NCBI GenBank assembly: GCA_022484685.1
Contig: JAKVKY010000004.1
Location: 25,644-89,643, forward strand
Length of the DNA: 64,000 bases
From: Acidaminococcaceae bacterium
GTDB taxonomy: Bacteria; Bacillota; Negativicutes; Acidaminococcales; Acidaminococcaceae
Reading direction: 5' to 3'
Shown in pieces: positions 17,555 through 25,946 of this stretch. The notes beneath the pieces are model-generated. The model saw nothing but the letters and a program-made list of their open reading frames with translations, did no database searches and had not been told where the DNA came from. Within the stretch, counting starts at the first letter, position 1. Every line of letters starts with the position of its first letter. The position numbers and the translations under genes are program-made.

Positions 17555-17560
17555 TATAAT
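17555..17560 (+). promoter_or_regulatory. Probable -10 of the outer-membrane protein operon
   Basis: TATAAT lies 55 bases before ATG 17615, with a repeated AGTATAG just upstream (at about 17530 and 17550). No good -35 is visible and the ACTGAGG dyad is absent, so this unit is controlled differently from the ydj-like operon. Confidence 0.5.
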
Positions 17561-17614
17561 ATGAATAAGAGAAGTCAAGAGCAACAGAAAAATAAAATAC
17601 AGGGGGGAAGCATT

Positions 17615-18712
17615 ATGTTACGACACCAGGGGAGGCGTCTGACAGCGGCGGTCGTGACCGCAGCACTACTGGCAGGTTTTGGGGCGGTGGGCATGGCCGC
17701 AGCAGCGGAAGTGCAGCCGGAGGAACAGGAAGATCCTCCAACGGCGGTGGTGGAGAAAAATGTGCACGGCTTTACCGTGGACGGTAGTTTCCGTTATCTG
17801 TACGGGCAGGGACATTTTGAAGGGGAAAGTTTAGCGCGTACAGCGGGCGGGAAATATGCCATGACTCCTTTCAAGGAAATGATGATCATGCAGACCCTGC
17901 GGACGCGGCTCTATGCCAACTATCATTTTGATAAGAACTGGAAATTTATCACCGGTGTGGAAGACAACCGGGTGTTAAACGACCAGTCCTTGACGGATAC
18001 GGCGCATATTTTCCGGTTCTTTGCCGAAGGCACGTATCCCCATGCCAAATACCGGGCGGGGCGCTTTGGCTACAAGGTGGAAGACGGTAATACCCTGGAT
18101 ACCACCGTGGATGGCGTCCGGGTCGGTTTTGGTCCGGAGGAAAAACGGGCTTCTGTTTTCTGGGGCCGGCTGGGTTCCAGCTTTAACCGCCGGGAAGGCG
18201 TGATCGTGGATGCGTACCGGGAATGGGAAAAATGGTACGCCACCGCCAGCTATTTTAATTTCCGCAATCATGCTCACGATGCGGGGAGCTGGGATAAGCA
18301 GGAAGTTTTTTCCGAAAGCCTGAACTATAAATTTACCCCGGATATTTCTACCGGCATCGAATTTTTGCAGGCTAACGGCAGCGACCGGAACGAGGATGTG
18401 GGCCACGACCATGGTTTTGTCTGGGCCCTGCGTTATAAAAATTATGATTATCACAAACCCGGCACCTACAGGATCCAGCTGCGCTACTATCGGGAACCTG
18501 CCGCTGCCGTTATTACCCATACCATGAACGCCTGGCCCGGCTATTTCCGCCACATGGGTTTTGAAGGCGCCGGCGCCAGCTTCGAGTACGTGCTTTTTAA
18601 GGGCGGACTTTTGACGGTAGAAGGTTATGATCTGTGCAATTACCGGGACCAGCAGTATCTGAGCGACTTCCGGCAAAAAGTTTTAGGCGCGACGCTGACC
18701 CTGGGATTTTAA
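17615..18712 (+). CDS. Outer-membrane beta-barrel (porin-like) protein
   Basis: ATG 17615 follows a GGGGGG-rich ribosome site and starts a signal peptide (cleavage near GMAAAAE). The mature 330 residues alternate hydrophobic and polar positions in amphipathic strands (TRLYANYHFDKNWKFITGVE, WYATASYFNFRNHAH, KVLGATLTLGF) and end in Phe, the standard sorting signal of outer-membrane barrels. There is no SLH domain, so it differs from the abundant OmpM porins of Negativicutes. It is probably the first gene of the operon with the large sensor and the two-component pair, suggesting that it admits or senses the same ligand. Confidence 0.82.
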   Translation: MLRHQGRRLTAAVVTAALLAGFGAVGMAAAAEVQPEEQEDPPTAVVEKNVHGFTVDGSFRYLYGQGHFEGESLARTAGGKYAMTPFKEMMIMQTLRTRLYANYHFDKNWKFITGVEDNRVLNDQSLTDTAHIFRFFAEGTYPHAKYRAGRFGYKVEDGNTLDTTVDGVRVGFGPEEKRASVFWGRLGSSFNRREGVIVDAYREWEKWYATASYFNFRNHAHDAGSWDKQEVFSESLNYKFTPDISTGIEFLQANGSDRNEDVGHDHGFVWALRYKNYDYHKPGTYRIQLRYYREPAAAVITHTMNAWPGYFRHMGFEGAGASFEYVLFKGGLLTVEGYDLCNYRDQQYLSDFRQKVLGATLTLGF

Positions 18713-18765
18713 AGAAGAACACCGGATTTTTTCCGGAGCTGGCAGCAGTTAGGGGGGAGCAAGTC

Positions 18766-21700
18766 ATGGGGACGATAGAGACGCTGGCCCTGCAGTGTGA
18801 AAAATGCGGCGGCGCCATGTATGCCGACCAAAAAACTGCCAGTTACCACTGTCCTTACTGCGGCAGCTCCGTGCCCTGGAGTGACGAAAATTATTACCGG
18901 GCGCTGCCGGTGGGTTTCCGGCATCAACCGGTCCAAGTTATCGACGGCCTGTTAAAGCTGGGCCATGTGGAAATCGCCCGGCCGCTGCCGCAAGTTTTTC
19001 CGCAGCTGCTGAGTAAGGAATACCGGCTGCTGAGCGTGGCAGAAAAATTAGCTTTGTGGGATACGACGACCGCTCAGGCTTTTGCCGGCGCCTTTACCCT
19101 GAAATTTAACTGTCCGGCGTGCGGCGCTGCGGTTACGGGAGATTCTACCCAGAATATTTTTACCTGTCCCGCCTGCGGTAATAAGTTCGGCCTGGCCGAA
19201 GCTCTCAAGCCGGGGGCGTATAAAAAGGAATACGTGATGGGCGTAGGCGCGGAAAGCGTTCCCGCCCGGGCTATCCCTTTCAGGATCACGCCGGGAGAAG
19301 CGCAAAGTGCCGCCCGGGAACTGGTGCATACGTACCCGGATATTTTGGGCGGGCAGGATTTGGAAGCAAGGATTGCCCAAGATATGACGGCGGTGTACCT
19401 GCCTTTTTCCCTGGCCGATTTGAGTTTAAAGGTAAATGTGGACAGTAACCGGGGCGCCTTTATGACCTATCAGGAAATTCTGGACTGGGCCTGCCCGGAG
19501 ACGACATTGTATGATGTGCGGCTTTTAGATTATCTGGATCCCTGGGATTTTAGCCAGGTGACAGCTTTTGATCCGGCTTTTGCGGAAGGCGTCTTTAAGG
19601 TGGCGGCTACCGCCCATAATGTTTCCCGGCCGGAGGTTATGGATTATGTACTGGCGGGCCGCATCCCGCAAACCCTGCAGGAAACTTTTAAATTAACGAA
19701 GACAGAAATTACGGCTTGTGCCCGGGATTTCCGGCAGCATAAATCCGGTTCGCTCCTGCTGCCCGTCTATTTTGTAGATAATGATTCCGGGAACAGGGAC
19801 CAGGATAAACAGGTACGCCTGGCGGTTAACGGCCAGACCGGCAAAGCTGCGGCGGTGGTCTTGCAGAACGCAGCCGGCAAGTCTTCCTTGCTGGGAGACG
19901 TGGCCGGTGCTTTGCTGCGCCGCTCTGATACCGAAGTTTATCGTACCGTGACGCCTAAAAATCACCAGCGCCTGTCCGCGGAAAGTACCATCCGCATGGC
20001 ACCGGTACCGGTACGCAAGATAAAAGCACCGTTCCTGCATCAGGTGCTGCCTTTAGAACAGGCTGTGCAAAAACACGGCTTAGCCAAACTGTGGGGCCTG
20101 CTGCAAAGTTGTTTGCTCATCGTGCTGCTGACCCTGGTTAATCTTTGGCTGCCGGCCCAGACTTTAGGCGCGCCGGCACCGCTCCTTTATTATGACAACG
20201 TACGGGGAGACAGTTATGCTGACGTGATCAAGGAAACGGTGACCCTGCCGCTGACGCTGCAGCCGCGCAGCTCCCGCTTTATCAGTACCCTGACGCAGGA
20301 TGCCTTTGGGATTGAAGCTTTTGGCCCTCAGGCCCTGATACTGAAGCAGGATAATGATTATTTCTGGTATCCTCAGTATCAGGCTACGGTAGCTTTGGCT
20401 GTCCGGGAAGATATCGGCGCCATTACCGGCTGGGAAGATGTGCTGAAAAGTAATAACAGGGTGGCGCTTACGGAAAGGCAGCCCTTTTTTGCCTACCTGC
20501 TCATGGGCCTGACCTACGGTTTGTCCGGGACCTGGGATACCGGCGCCGCCATGGACTATCTGCAGAAGTTACAGCAGGAAGGGCGGCTGGACATAGACAG
20601 CCGTTATGGTAATAGGTCCATTTTAGGACCGGGGCGGCATCAGGCTCAGGCGCCTATCCGGATCATGTTTGACTATGAGATCGCCCAGTTAAACCAGGCG
20701 GACGGGCATTATAAAATCGTCATCCCCAGGGAAGGAACCTTAACTTTTACCAAAGGTTTGCTGACCAAGAAACCTTTATATTTTAATAACCATAAACTAG
20801 CTGCCAGTCTGGTAGCACATGGTTTTAGGCCGGTGCCCGCCCTGCAGGCTCTGCTTCCGGACCAGGTCAGTCCCCTGTACCCGAAAGACAGCGCTTACCA
20901 TGTGGCTTCCAACATTACGGATCCGGAAGAATTCCATAATATTGCCGACAATCTCAACGCCCAGGTCCGGCGTCAGGTGTACGGCCTGCGCCTTTTTGCC
21001 ACGGCGGACGGTTTTGAACACTATTTTTCCTATTACGTTTTGTTAGCCGTGACCGTACTGCTTTTCTCGGCGTTTATTCCCAACATCCTGCAGCCCGGCG
21101 TGCGCCACGGGCTCATGGGTTTGTGCCTGACCATCGTCCTGCTCATCGTCATCCGCGTCATGAAGCTGGGCTTTAGCTCTGATTACGAGCATTTAGTCCG
21201 CTGGTGCTGGTACGCTTATTATTTAGGCTTCGACCTGTTGGGCTTATTCCTGCTGTGGATCGCCTGGGACATGGATAAACCGGCGGAAGTTTACCGGCCG
21301 CCCCGGTGGTGGTACGGTCTGGCCGTCCTGGCCGGTCTGGTGCAGCTGTTTGTTTTCACCAACGACTACCACCAGCTGATCTGGCAGTTCCAGCCGGGGT
21401 TCGTGGACAGTAACGATATTTATACTTCCAGCTGGCTGCTCTACGCGATTAGTATTTTCTATCTGGCCATGATGGCGGCGGCCACCGGTCTTTTAATCTA
21501 TAAGGCTTTACGCAATACTTTTTTCCGTACCAAAGTGATTCTGCCGGTAACTGTACTTTTAGGTTATTTCTTTTACATGTATGGTTACAACAGATGGCTG
21601 TTTTTCCAACAGACGGAACTTATTTTTACCACCTGTCTCGTCCTGGACCTGTTTGCCTTGTGCGGCGCGCTCACCGGTCTCTTTACGGTGAATAAGAACT

Positions 21701-22545
21701 ATGTGGGTATTTTTAAGGCCGCTTCCCTGGGCATGCAGATTGCAGATGCGGATGGTAAGATTGTGTATGCTTCCGGCAAGGTGGCGCCTGCCGGTCCTGA
21801 TGTGGTCATCCACCGGCAGGAAATTACCGCCGGCCAGGTCATCTGGTATGAGGACGTGAAAGAACTGAATGAGCTGAAGCGCCGGCTCCGGCTGACCACG
21901 GAGGCTCTGCAGCGTTCCCAGATGCTGCTGGCCCGGGAAGGCCAGATTCGCGGTTCGTACCTGGAACTGCGCATGCGCAACCAGCTATATGACGAACTGG
22001 AACGGATTTTGGCTACCAAAAATAAAGATATCCTCAGCGACCTGCACGCCTTAAAAGATACGGCCATCTCGCCGGAGCTAAGAAGGGCGTCGGTGTGTCA
22101 CTTAAATATCCTGGCCTGCTTTTTAAAGAAAAAATGCGTCATGCTGCTGCACGGCAAAACCGGTAATATGGTGGACACCGCTTATCTGACCAACGCCCTG
22201 ACGGAATCCTGCCGCTATGCCACTCAGGCCGGACTGGGCACCGCCCTGAAGACGGCGGTAATTTCCCAGACCTGTGGCAGCCTGCGGGCCATGTTCCTGT
22301 ACGATGTTTTTGAAGAAATCCTGGAAACGGCTGTAAGCCGACAGGCGGAAAATTTGTTGGTACAACTGACGGAACAGCCGGATAAAACCATGAACTTAAG
22401 TTGTTATGTGGACGGGGACCGGGAAAAATTACTGGCCGCCTTGCAGGATCTGGCCGCCGGCACCCTGGCGGTGCTGAATAAAGCCGGCGCCCGTATCCAG
22501 GTCAAAGATCTGGATGACGCGGTTTCCCTGACGGTAAGCGTGTAA
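18766..22545 (+). CDS. Giant sensor: YdjG-like zinc-ribbon module + binding-protein-like domain + multi-TM + degenerate kinase-like tail
   Basis: ATG 18766 follows AGGGGGGAG. In this 1259-residue protein, residues 1-370 repeat the plan of the YdjG-like protein: ribbons C11/C14/C29/C32 and C116/C119/C134/C137, an ARAIPF segment near 170, YLPFSL near 211 and NGQTGK at 355. A membrane helix near 441-463 leads to an external domain (about 470-740) with type II binding-protein character (ITGWEDVLKSNNRVALTERQ). Seven or so membrane helices follow (about 755-975), then a PAS-like stretch, a coiled coil, and a tail that resembles a histidine-kinase region but lacks clear H, N and G boxes. It probably passes a signal to the adjacent kinase. 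No described family matches this architecture as far as I know. Confidence 0.75.
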   Translation: MGTIETLALQCEKCGGAMYADQKTASYHCPYCGSSVPWSDENYYRALPVGFRHQPVQVIDGLLKLGHVEIARPLPQVFPQLLSKEYRLLSVAEKLALWDTTTAQAFAGAFTLKFNCPACGAAVTGDSTQNIFTCPACGNKFGLAEALKPGAYKKEYVMGVGAESVPARAIPFRITPGEAQSAARELVHTYPDILGGQDLEARIAQDMTAVYLPFSLADLSLKVNVDSNRGAFMTYQEILDWACPETTLYDVRLLDYLDPWDFSQVTAFDPAFAEGVFKVAATAHNVSRPEVMDYVLAGRIPQTLQETFKLTKTEITACARDFRQHKSGSLLLPVYFVDNDSGNRDQDKQVRLAVNGQTGKAAAVVLQNAAGKSSLLGDVAGALLRRSDTEVYRTVTPKNHQRLSAESTIRMAPVPVRKIKAPFLHQVLPLEQAVQKHGLAKLWGLLQSCLLIVLLTLVNLWLPAQTLGAPAPLLYYDNVRGDSYADVIKETVTLPLTLQPRSSRFISTLTQDAFGIEAFGPQALILKQDNDYFWYPQYQATVALAVREDIGAITGWEDVLKSNNRVALTERQPFFAYLLMGLTYGLSGTWDTGAAMDYLQKLQQEGRLDIDSRYGNRSILGPGRHQAQAPIRIMFDYEIAQLNQADGHYKIVIPREGTLTFTKGLLTKKPLYFNNHKLAASLVAHGFRPVPALQALLPDQVSPLYPKDSAYHVASNITDPEEFHNIADNLNAQVRRQVYGLRLFATADGFEHYFSYYVLLAVTVLLFSAFIPNILQPGVRHGLMGLCLTIVLLIVIRVMKLGFSSDYEHLVRWCWYAYYLGFDLLGLFLLWIAWDMDKPAEVYRPPRWWYGLAVLAGLVQLFVFTNDYHQLIWQFQPGFVDSNDIYTSSWLLYAISIFYLAMMAAATGLLIYKALRNTFFRTKVILPVTVLLGYFFYMYGYNRWLFFQQTELIFTTCLVLDLFALCGALTGLFTVNKNYVGIFKAASLGMQIADADGKIVYASGKVAPAGPDVVIHRQEITAGQVIWYEDVKELNELKRRLRLTTEALQRSQMLLAREGQIRGSYLELRMRNQLYDELERILATKNKDILSDLHALKDTAISPELRRASVCHLNILACFLKKKCVMLLHGKTGNMVDTAYLTNALTESCRYATQAGLGTALKTAVISQTCGSLRAMFLYDVFEEILETAVSRQAENLLVQLTEQPDKTMNLSCYVDGDREKLLAALQDLAAGTLAVLNKAGARIQVKDLDDAVSLTVSV

Positions 22546-22613
22546 AGTTTTTCTCGCGGTTTTTGGTTAGCCGTAACGCCGGTTAAGTTTGGCTTAAGAA
22601 AGGAGGAAGCAAG

Positions 22614-24026
22614 ATGCTGGGTTTGTATAAGCTGGGTAATCTGGCCCAGGTTGCTTTTATTGTCCTGGCTCTGGCCACCTTATTCCTCCACTGCTGTTTT
22701 TACCAGACAGCTTTGCCTTTGCGCCACCGTGATCCCTACCGGCATAAGTTCCTGGAACTTTCCATCATGCTGCTGACCTTCGCCCTGTGTATGACCGTAA
22801 GCGCGCCCGTTAACCAGCTGGTTTTTGCCATGCCCGCCGCTACGAAATATGCGGAGCTGCGCTATATCGCCGGCGCTATTACCATAGTTCAGGCCTTGAG
22901 CTGGTACCACCGGCATGTGGGCGCGGAGCTGATCCTGCCCGCCGGCATTTTAATGCTGCCTGCCTGCGACGGGTTATCCCCCTGGAATTTGCTGGCAGCC
23001 ATGGTGCTGTTAGCCGCCCGCAGTATCTACGGTATCCCCCGGGCCCGGGAACGCCTGCGCCACGAAGTGAGCAACGACAGTATTCATGAGGCTCTTAATA
23101 CTCTGCCCACCGGCATCATGTTTGCCGACGGCAACGGCAGCATCATTTTAACCAATACCCGGATGCTGGCGTTGATGCAGCGCTATTCCGGCAAACAGTT
23201 CCGCAATGCCAACACTTTGTGGCAGCAGCTGGAAAAGATTCGTTTTCCTTTGCTGCAGAAGCGGTGGGTGGGCGAGAAAATGTTGTTCCGGGTGCAGAAC
23301 GGCCCCAGCTATCTGGCGGCCCGGCAAAAGATCAAGGCAGGGATGGACACGTATCAGCAGCTGACCATCACGGATGTGACGGACGAGGACCGCAGCGCCT
23401 TAAAACTGGAAGCGCAGTTAGAAACTTTACGGGCCGGCAGCAAGCAGCTGCGCGCAACCCTGGACAACCTGGAAGCTTTGCAAAAACAGCAGACCCTGGC
23501 GGAAGTTACCAGCCAGATTCATGATCTGTTAGGCCAGCGTATCACCATCCTGCAGCAGCTTTTGAATAACCAGGATGCGCATAATTATGAGGATATGATC
23601 CCGCTGATGCAGAATGTGATGCAGGATCTGCGCAACGATGTGCGGGAAGACGCCCATGTGACCCTGGAAAATATTGTGGCCACTTATGCCGCCATCGGGG
23701 TGACCATTACCCTGGCCGGCGAGCTGCCGGCGGAAAGAGAGATGGCGCAGGCTTTTGTCAGCATCATCCGGGAAGCGGCCACCAATTCGGTGCGGCACAG
23801 TCATGCGGACCTGATCCAGATCGTCATGACCCGGCAAAAAGGCAGACAGTATCTGCAGACCACGGATAACGGCATCGCCCCGGCGGGGGAGGTGCATTTT
23901 AGCACAGGACTGAACGGCATCCAACACCGTATCGAAAGATTAGGCGGCACCTTGACGGTGCAGGCCAAACCCAGATTTACCCTGCTTATAGAAGTTCCTG
24001 TACCCCGGACCGGGACCCAGGCATAG
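22614..24026 (+). CDS. NarX/DesK-type sensor histidine kinase
   Basis: The 470-residue protein has about six N-terminal membrane segments (1-150) and a PAS-like domain (TLPTGIMFADGNGSIILTNT). There is then a long coiled coil, a HisKA_3-type dimerisation helix with SQIHDLLGQRITILQQLL (acceptor His303), and a HATPase domain with IIREAATNSVRHSHA as N box and DNGIAPAGEVHFSTGLNGI as G boxes. It lies between the giant sensor and a NarL-type regulator, 68 and 59 bp apart, and is the obvious phosphodonor for that regulator. ATG 22614 follows AAGGAGG. Confidence 0.9.
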   Translation: MLGLYKLGNLAQVAFIVLALATLFLHCCFYQTALPLRHRDPYRHKFLELSIMLLTFALCMTVSAPVNQLVFAMPAATKYAELRYIAGAITIVQALSWYHRHVGAELILPAGILMLPACDGLSPWNLLAAMVLLAARSIYGIPRARERLRHEVSNDSIHEALNTLPTGIMFADGNGSIILTNTRMLALMQRYSGKQFRNANTLWQQLEKIRFPLLQKRWVGEKMLFRVQNGPSYLAARQKIKAGMDTYQQLTITDVTDEDRSALKLEAQLETLRAGSKQLRATLDNLEALQKQQTLAEVTSQIHDLLGQRITILQQLLNNQDAHNYEDMIPLMQNVMQDLRNDVREDAHVTLENIVATYAAIGVTITLAGELPAEREMAQAFVSIIREAATNSVRHSHADLIQIVMTRQKGRQYLQTTDNGIAPAGEVHFSTGLNGIQHRIERLGGTLTVQAKPRFTLLIEVPVPRTGTQA

Positions 24027-24049
24027 CACCCGGTGCCGGAAAATTTGCA

Positions 24050-24088
24050 AAGGAGGCAGCGGCTGACGGCAAAGCTGCGCACACAATG
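24050..24088 (+). promoter_or_regulatory. Distant Shine-Dalgarno bridged by a hairpin before the response regulator
   Basis: AAGGAG at 24050-24055 is 30 bases from ATG 24086, too far for normal initiation, and there is no in-frame ATG/GTG/TTG between. GCAGC (24056-24060) and GCTGC (24074-24078) can pair, leaving only seven bases between the stem and the start codon and restoring usable spacing. Confidence 0.55.
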
Positions 24089-24706
24089 GTTAGACTTTTA
24101 ATCGTGGACGACCAGAAGATACTTTTAGATGCCCTGACCAATGCTTTAAGCAAAGAAAAGGAAATTACTATCGTAGGCAGCCTGACGGTAGCCGACGTGG
24201 CGGACGTGGCCTGCGCCCGTTTGCGTCCCAACCTGGTCCTGATGGATATTTGCACGGAAGGAAAAGTCAGCGGCATCTTTGCCGCCGACCGCATCAAAAA
24301 AAAATATCCGGACATCAAGGTCATGCTGATGACCGGATTTCCGGAACTGAGTTTTATCAAACGCGCCAAGGAAGTGGGCGTGGATAGTTTTATTTATAAA
24401 AATAGTTCGATGGCAGAATTTGTACAGTGTATCTTTGCCACCATGGCCGGGAAGGGCACTTTCCCGGAAGCGGACACCAGCCACGGTTTTGGCGACGGGG
24501 AATGTCCTTTGACGCCCCGGGAGCTGGAAATCCTGCGGCTGTTCTGCAGCAACCATTCCCGCAAGGAGATGGCCGAAGCTTTGCATATTACTACCAGCAC
24601 TATTAACTATCATATCAATAATATGCTGACGAAAACCGGCTATAAGAATCTGATGAGCCTGGCCATGGAAGCTACGAATAAAGGCTATATCAAAGCCGGC
24701 ATCTGA
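24086..24706 (+). CDS. NarL/LuxR-family response regulator
   Basis: The 206-residue regulator has a receiver domain with LLIVDDQ, acceptor Asp54 in LVLMDICTEG, and the conserved Lys in SFIYKNSSMAEF. Its C-terminal LuxR helix-turn-helix reads LTPRELEILRLFCSNHSRKEMAEALHIT and STINYHINNMLTKTG. Such proteins bind dyads of about 18-20 bp as activators. It ends the operon containing the giant sensor and kinase. It is the best candidate in the window for the factor binding ACTGAGG-N4-CCTCAGT, though that is inference. Its stop lies 4 bp from the stop of the convergent mupG gene. Confidence 0.92.
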   Translation: MVRLLIVDDQKILLDALTNALSKEKEITIVGSLTVADVADVACARLRPNLVLMDICTEGKVSGIFAADRIKKKYPDIKVMLMTGFPELSFIKRAKEVGVDSFIYKNSSMAEFVQCIFATMAGKGTFPEADTSHGFGDGECPLTPRELEILRLFCSNHSRKEMAEALHITTSTINYHINNMLTKTGYKNLMSLAMEATNKGYIKAGI

Positions 24707-24710
24707 GATT

Positions 24711-25943
24711 TTATTTGGCTGCGAAGGTAAACTTGCGGCCCGGCGTAATTTTTTTCAACAGCGGCAGCCCCTTAGGTAAAACCTGGGCTACCAGGTTGGT
24801 ACGCGGGTCGGGATTTTGGGGGCCGGTTAAAATCTGCAGTTCCCCCATGTAGCGTAAATATCTTTTGTTGTCCAGGGTGACGGCGCCGGCAGGTTTGGGC
24901 AGCGCCGTGGTTGCATCCGGTTCTACCACCAGGCCGCCTAAAAGACTGCGGCTTTCCTGGGTGCGGAGCGCATCCTGGGCCACGTCCAGCCGGGCGGTAA
25001 AAGTCTGCCGCAAAAATTTTTGCAGCTTGGTGTTCCTGGTTATAATTTGTACCGGCACAGAAATTACAGCGCCGTCCGTGGTGGACGCGGCTAAATTTTG
25101 GGCGCCGGTTAAATTTTGGATTACCGTTTTTTGCGCGTCAGTTAAATTTTGCGTGAGGATTTTTTGAGCGCCGTCCTTCGGGGCGGCGTTCATTTTTTGT
25201 GGGGCGCGGGAAATTTCCTTAGCCGTAAATTTTTGCGCCACCGCCACCAGCGCTTGCAATTCTTCCAAGTCGGGCGCGTCGTCGCCGATGAAAATACTGT
25301 CGGCGCCGAGCCTGGCTAAGGATGCCGCCGCTTTAGCAACCGTCAGTTCCCGGTGCTTTTCCAAAGTGGGCAGTCCGGCAAAGAGAGGACCGCGCCTGCC
25401 GGTACGGCTGGCTACAAAAGCGCCCACGCTTACACCCTGGTCGTGTAAAAATTGGGTCTGCTGCTGAAAATATTTAACGCTCAGTCCCGTATGTGTCCGG
25501 GGATAAAAATTATGCAGGGCGTCCAGGTTGGCAAAATTAGCGCCGGCGCTGCGCAGTTCCTGTAAAAAATCCGGCGTCAGGGTGCTGGCGTTCAGCTGCA
25601 CCCGCATTTTTTGGCTAAAAGCTGCCAGTTCCCGGGGCGTAAAACCGGCATCGCCCCGCAGGGTGGTGATACCGATTTTTTGCAGCGCGGCCGCGGTCAG
25701 TGCCGGCAGCGCCATAAGTTTTTGTGTGGCCGGGGACACATCGGCGCACACGTCCAGCTGCAGCTTGCGGGCGGCGCCTAAAAGTTCCGTCAGCTCCTGC
25801 CGGAAGACGGTGGTATCCGTCTCCGGAATTTGCAGGGACGTAAAGACACGGCTGATGCCTAAGGCCGCCGCCGTTTGTAACAGTGCTAAATTTTGGGAAG
25901 CGCTGCGGTTAAGGCCGCAGTACAAACTGATACCCGTGCGCAT
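24711..25943 (-). CDS. mupG: MupG-family 6-phospho-N-acetylmuramidase (DUF871)
   Basis: The 410-residue cytosolic protein has the DUF871/MupG signature: MRTGISLYCG at the start, GISRVFTSLQIPE, DVSPATQKL, LRGDAGFTPRELA and ANLDALHNFYPRTHTGLS. MupG of Staphylococcus cleaves MurNAc-6P-GlcNAc, the disaccharide taken up by the MurNAc PTS. It starts 3 bp after the stop of the PTS gene with GAGGTG overlapping that end, so the two are translationally linked. An Ala/Thr/Lys-rich stretch (about 245-300) between core and C-terminal domain is longer than I would expect and looks expanded. No terminator separates it from the convergent regulator gene. Confidence 0.9.
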   Translation of the reverse strand: MRTGISLYCGLNRSASQNLALLQTAAALGISRVFTSLQIPETDTTVFRQELTELLGAARKLQLDVCADVSPATQKLMALPALTAAALQKIGITTLRGDAGFTPRELAAFSQKMRVQLNASTLTPDFLQELRSAGANFANLDALHNFYPRTHTGLSVKYFQQQTQFLHDQGVSVGAFVASRTGRRGPLFAGLPTLEKHRELTVAKAAASLARLGADSIFIGDDAPDLEELQALVAVAQKFTAKEISRAPQKMNAAPKDGAQKILTQNLTDAQKTVIQNLTGAQNLAASTTDGAVISVPVQIITRNTKLQKFLRQTFTARLDVAQDALRTQESRSLLGGLVVEPDATTALPKPAGAVTLDNKRYLRYMGELQILTGPQNPDPRTNLVAQVLPKGLPLLKKITPGRKFTFAAK

Positions 25944-25946
25944 GGT

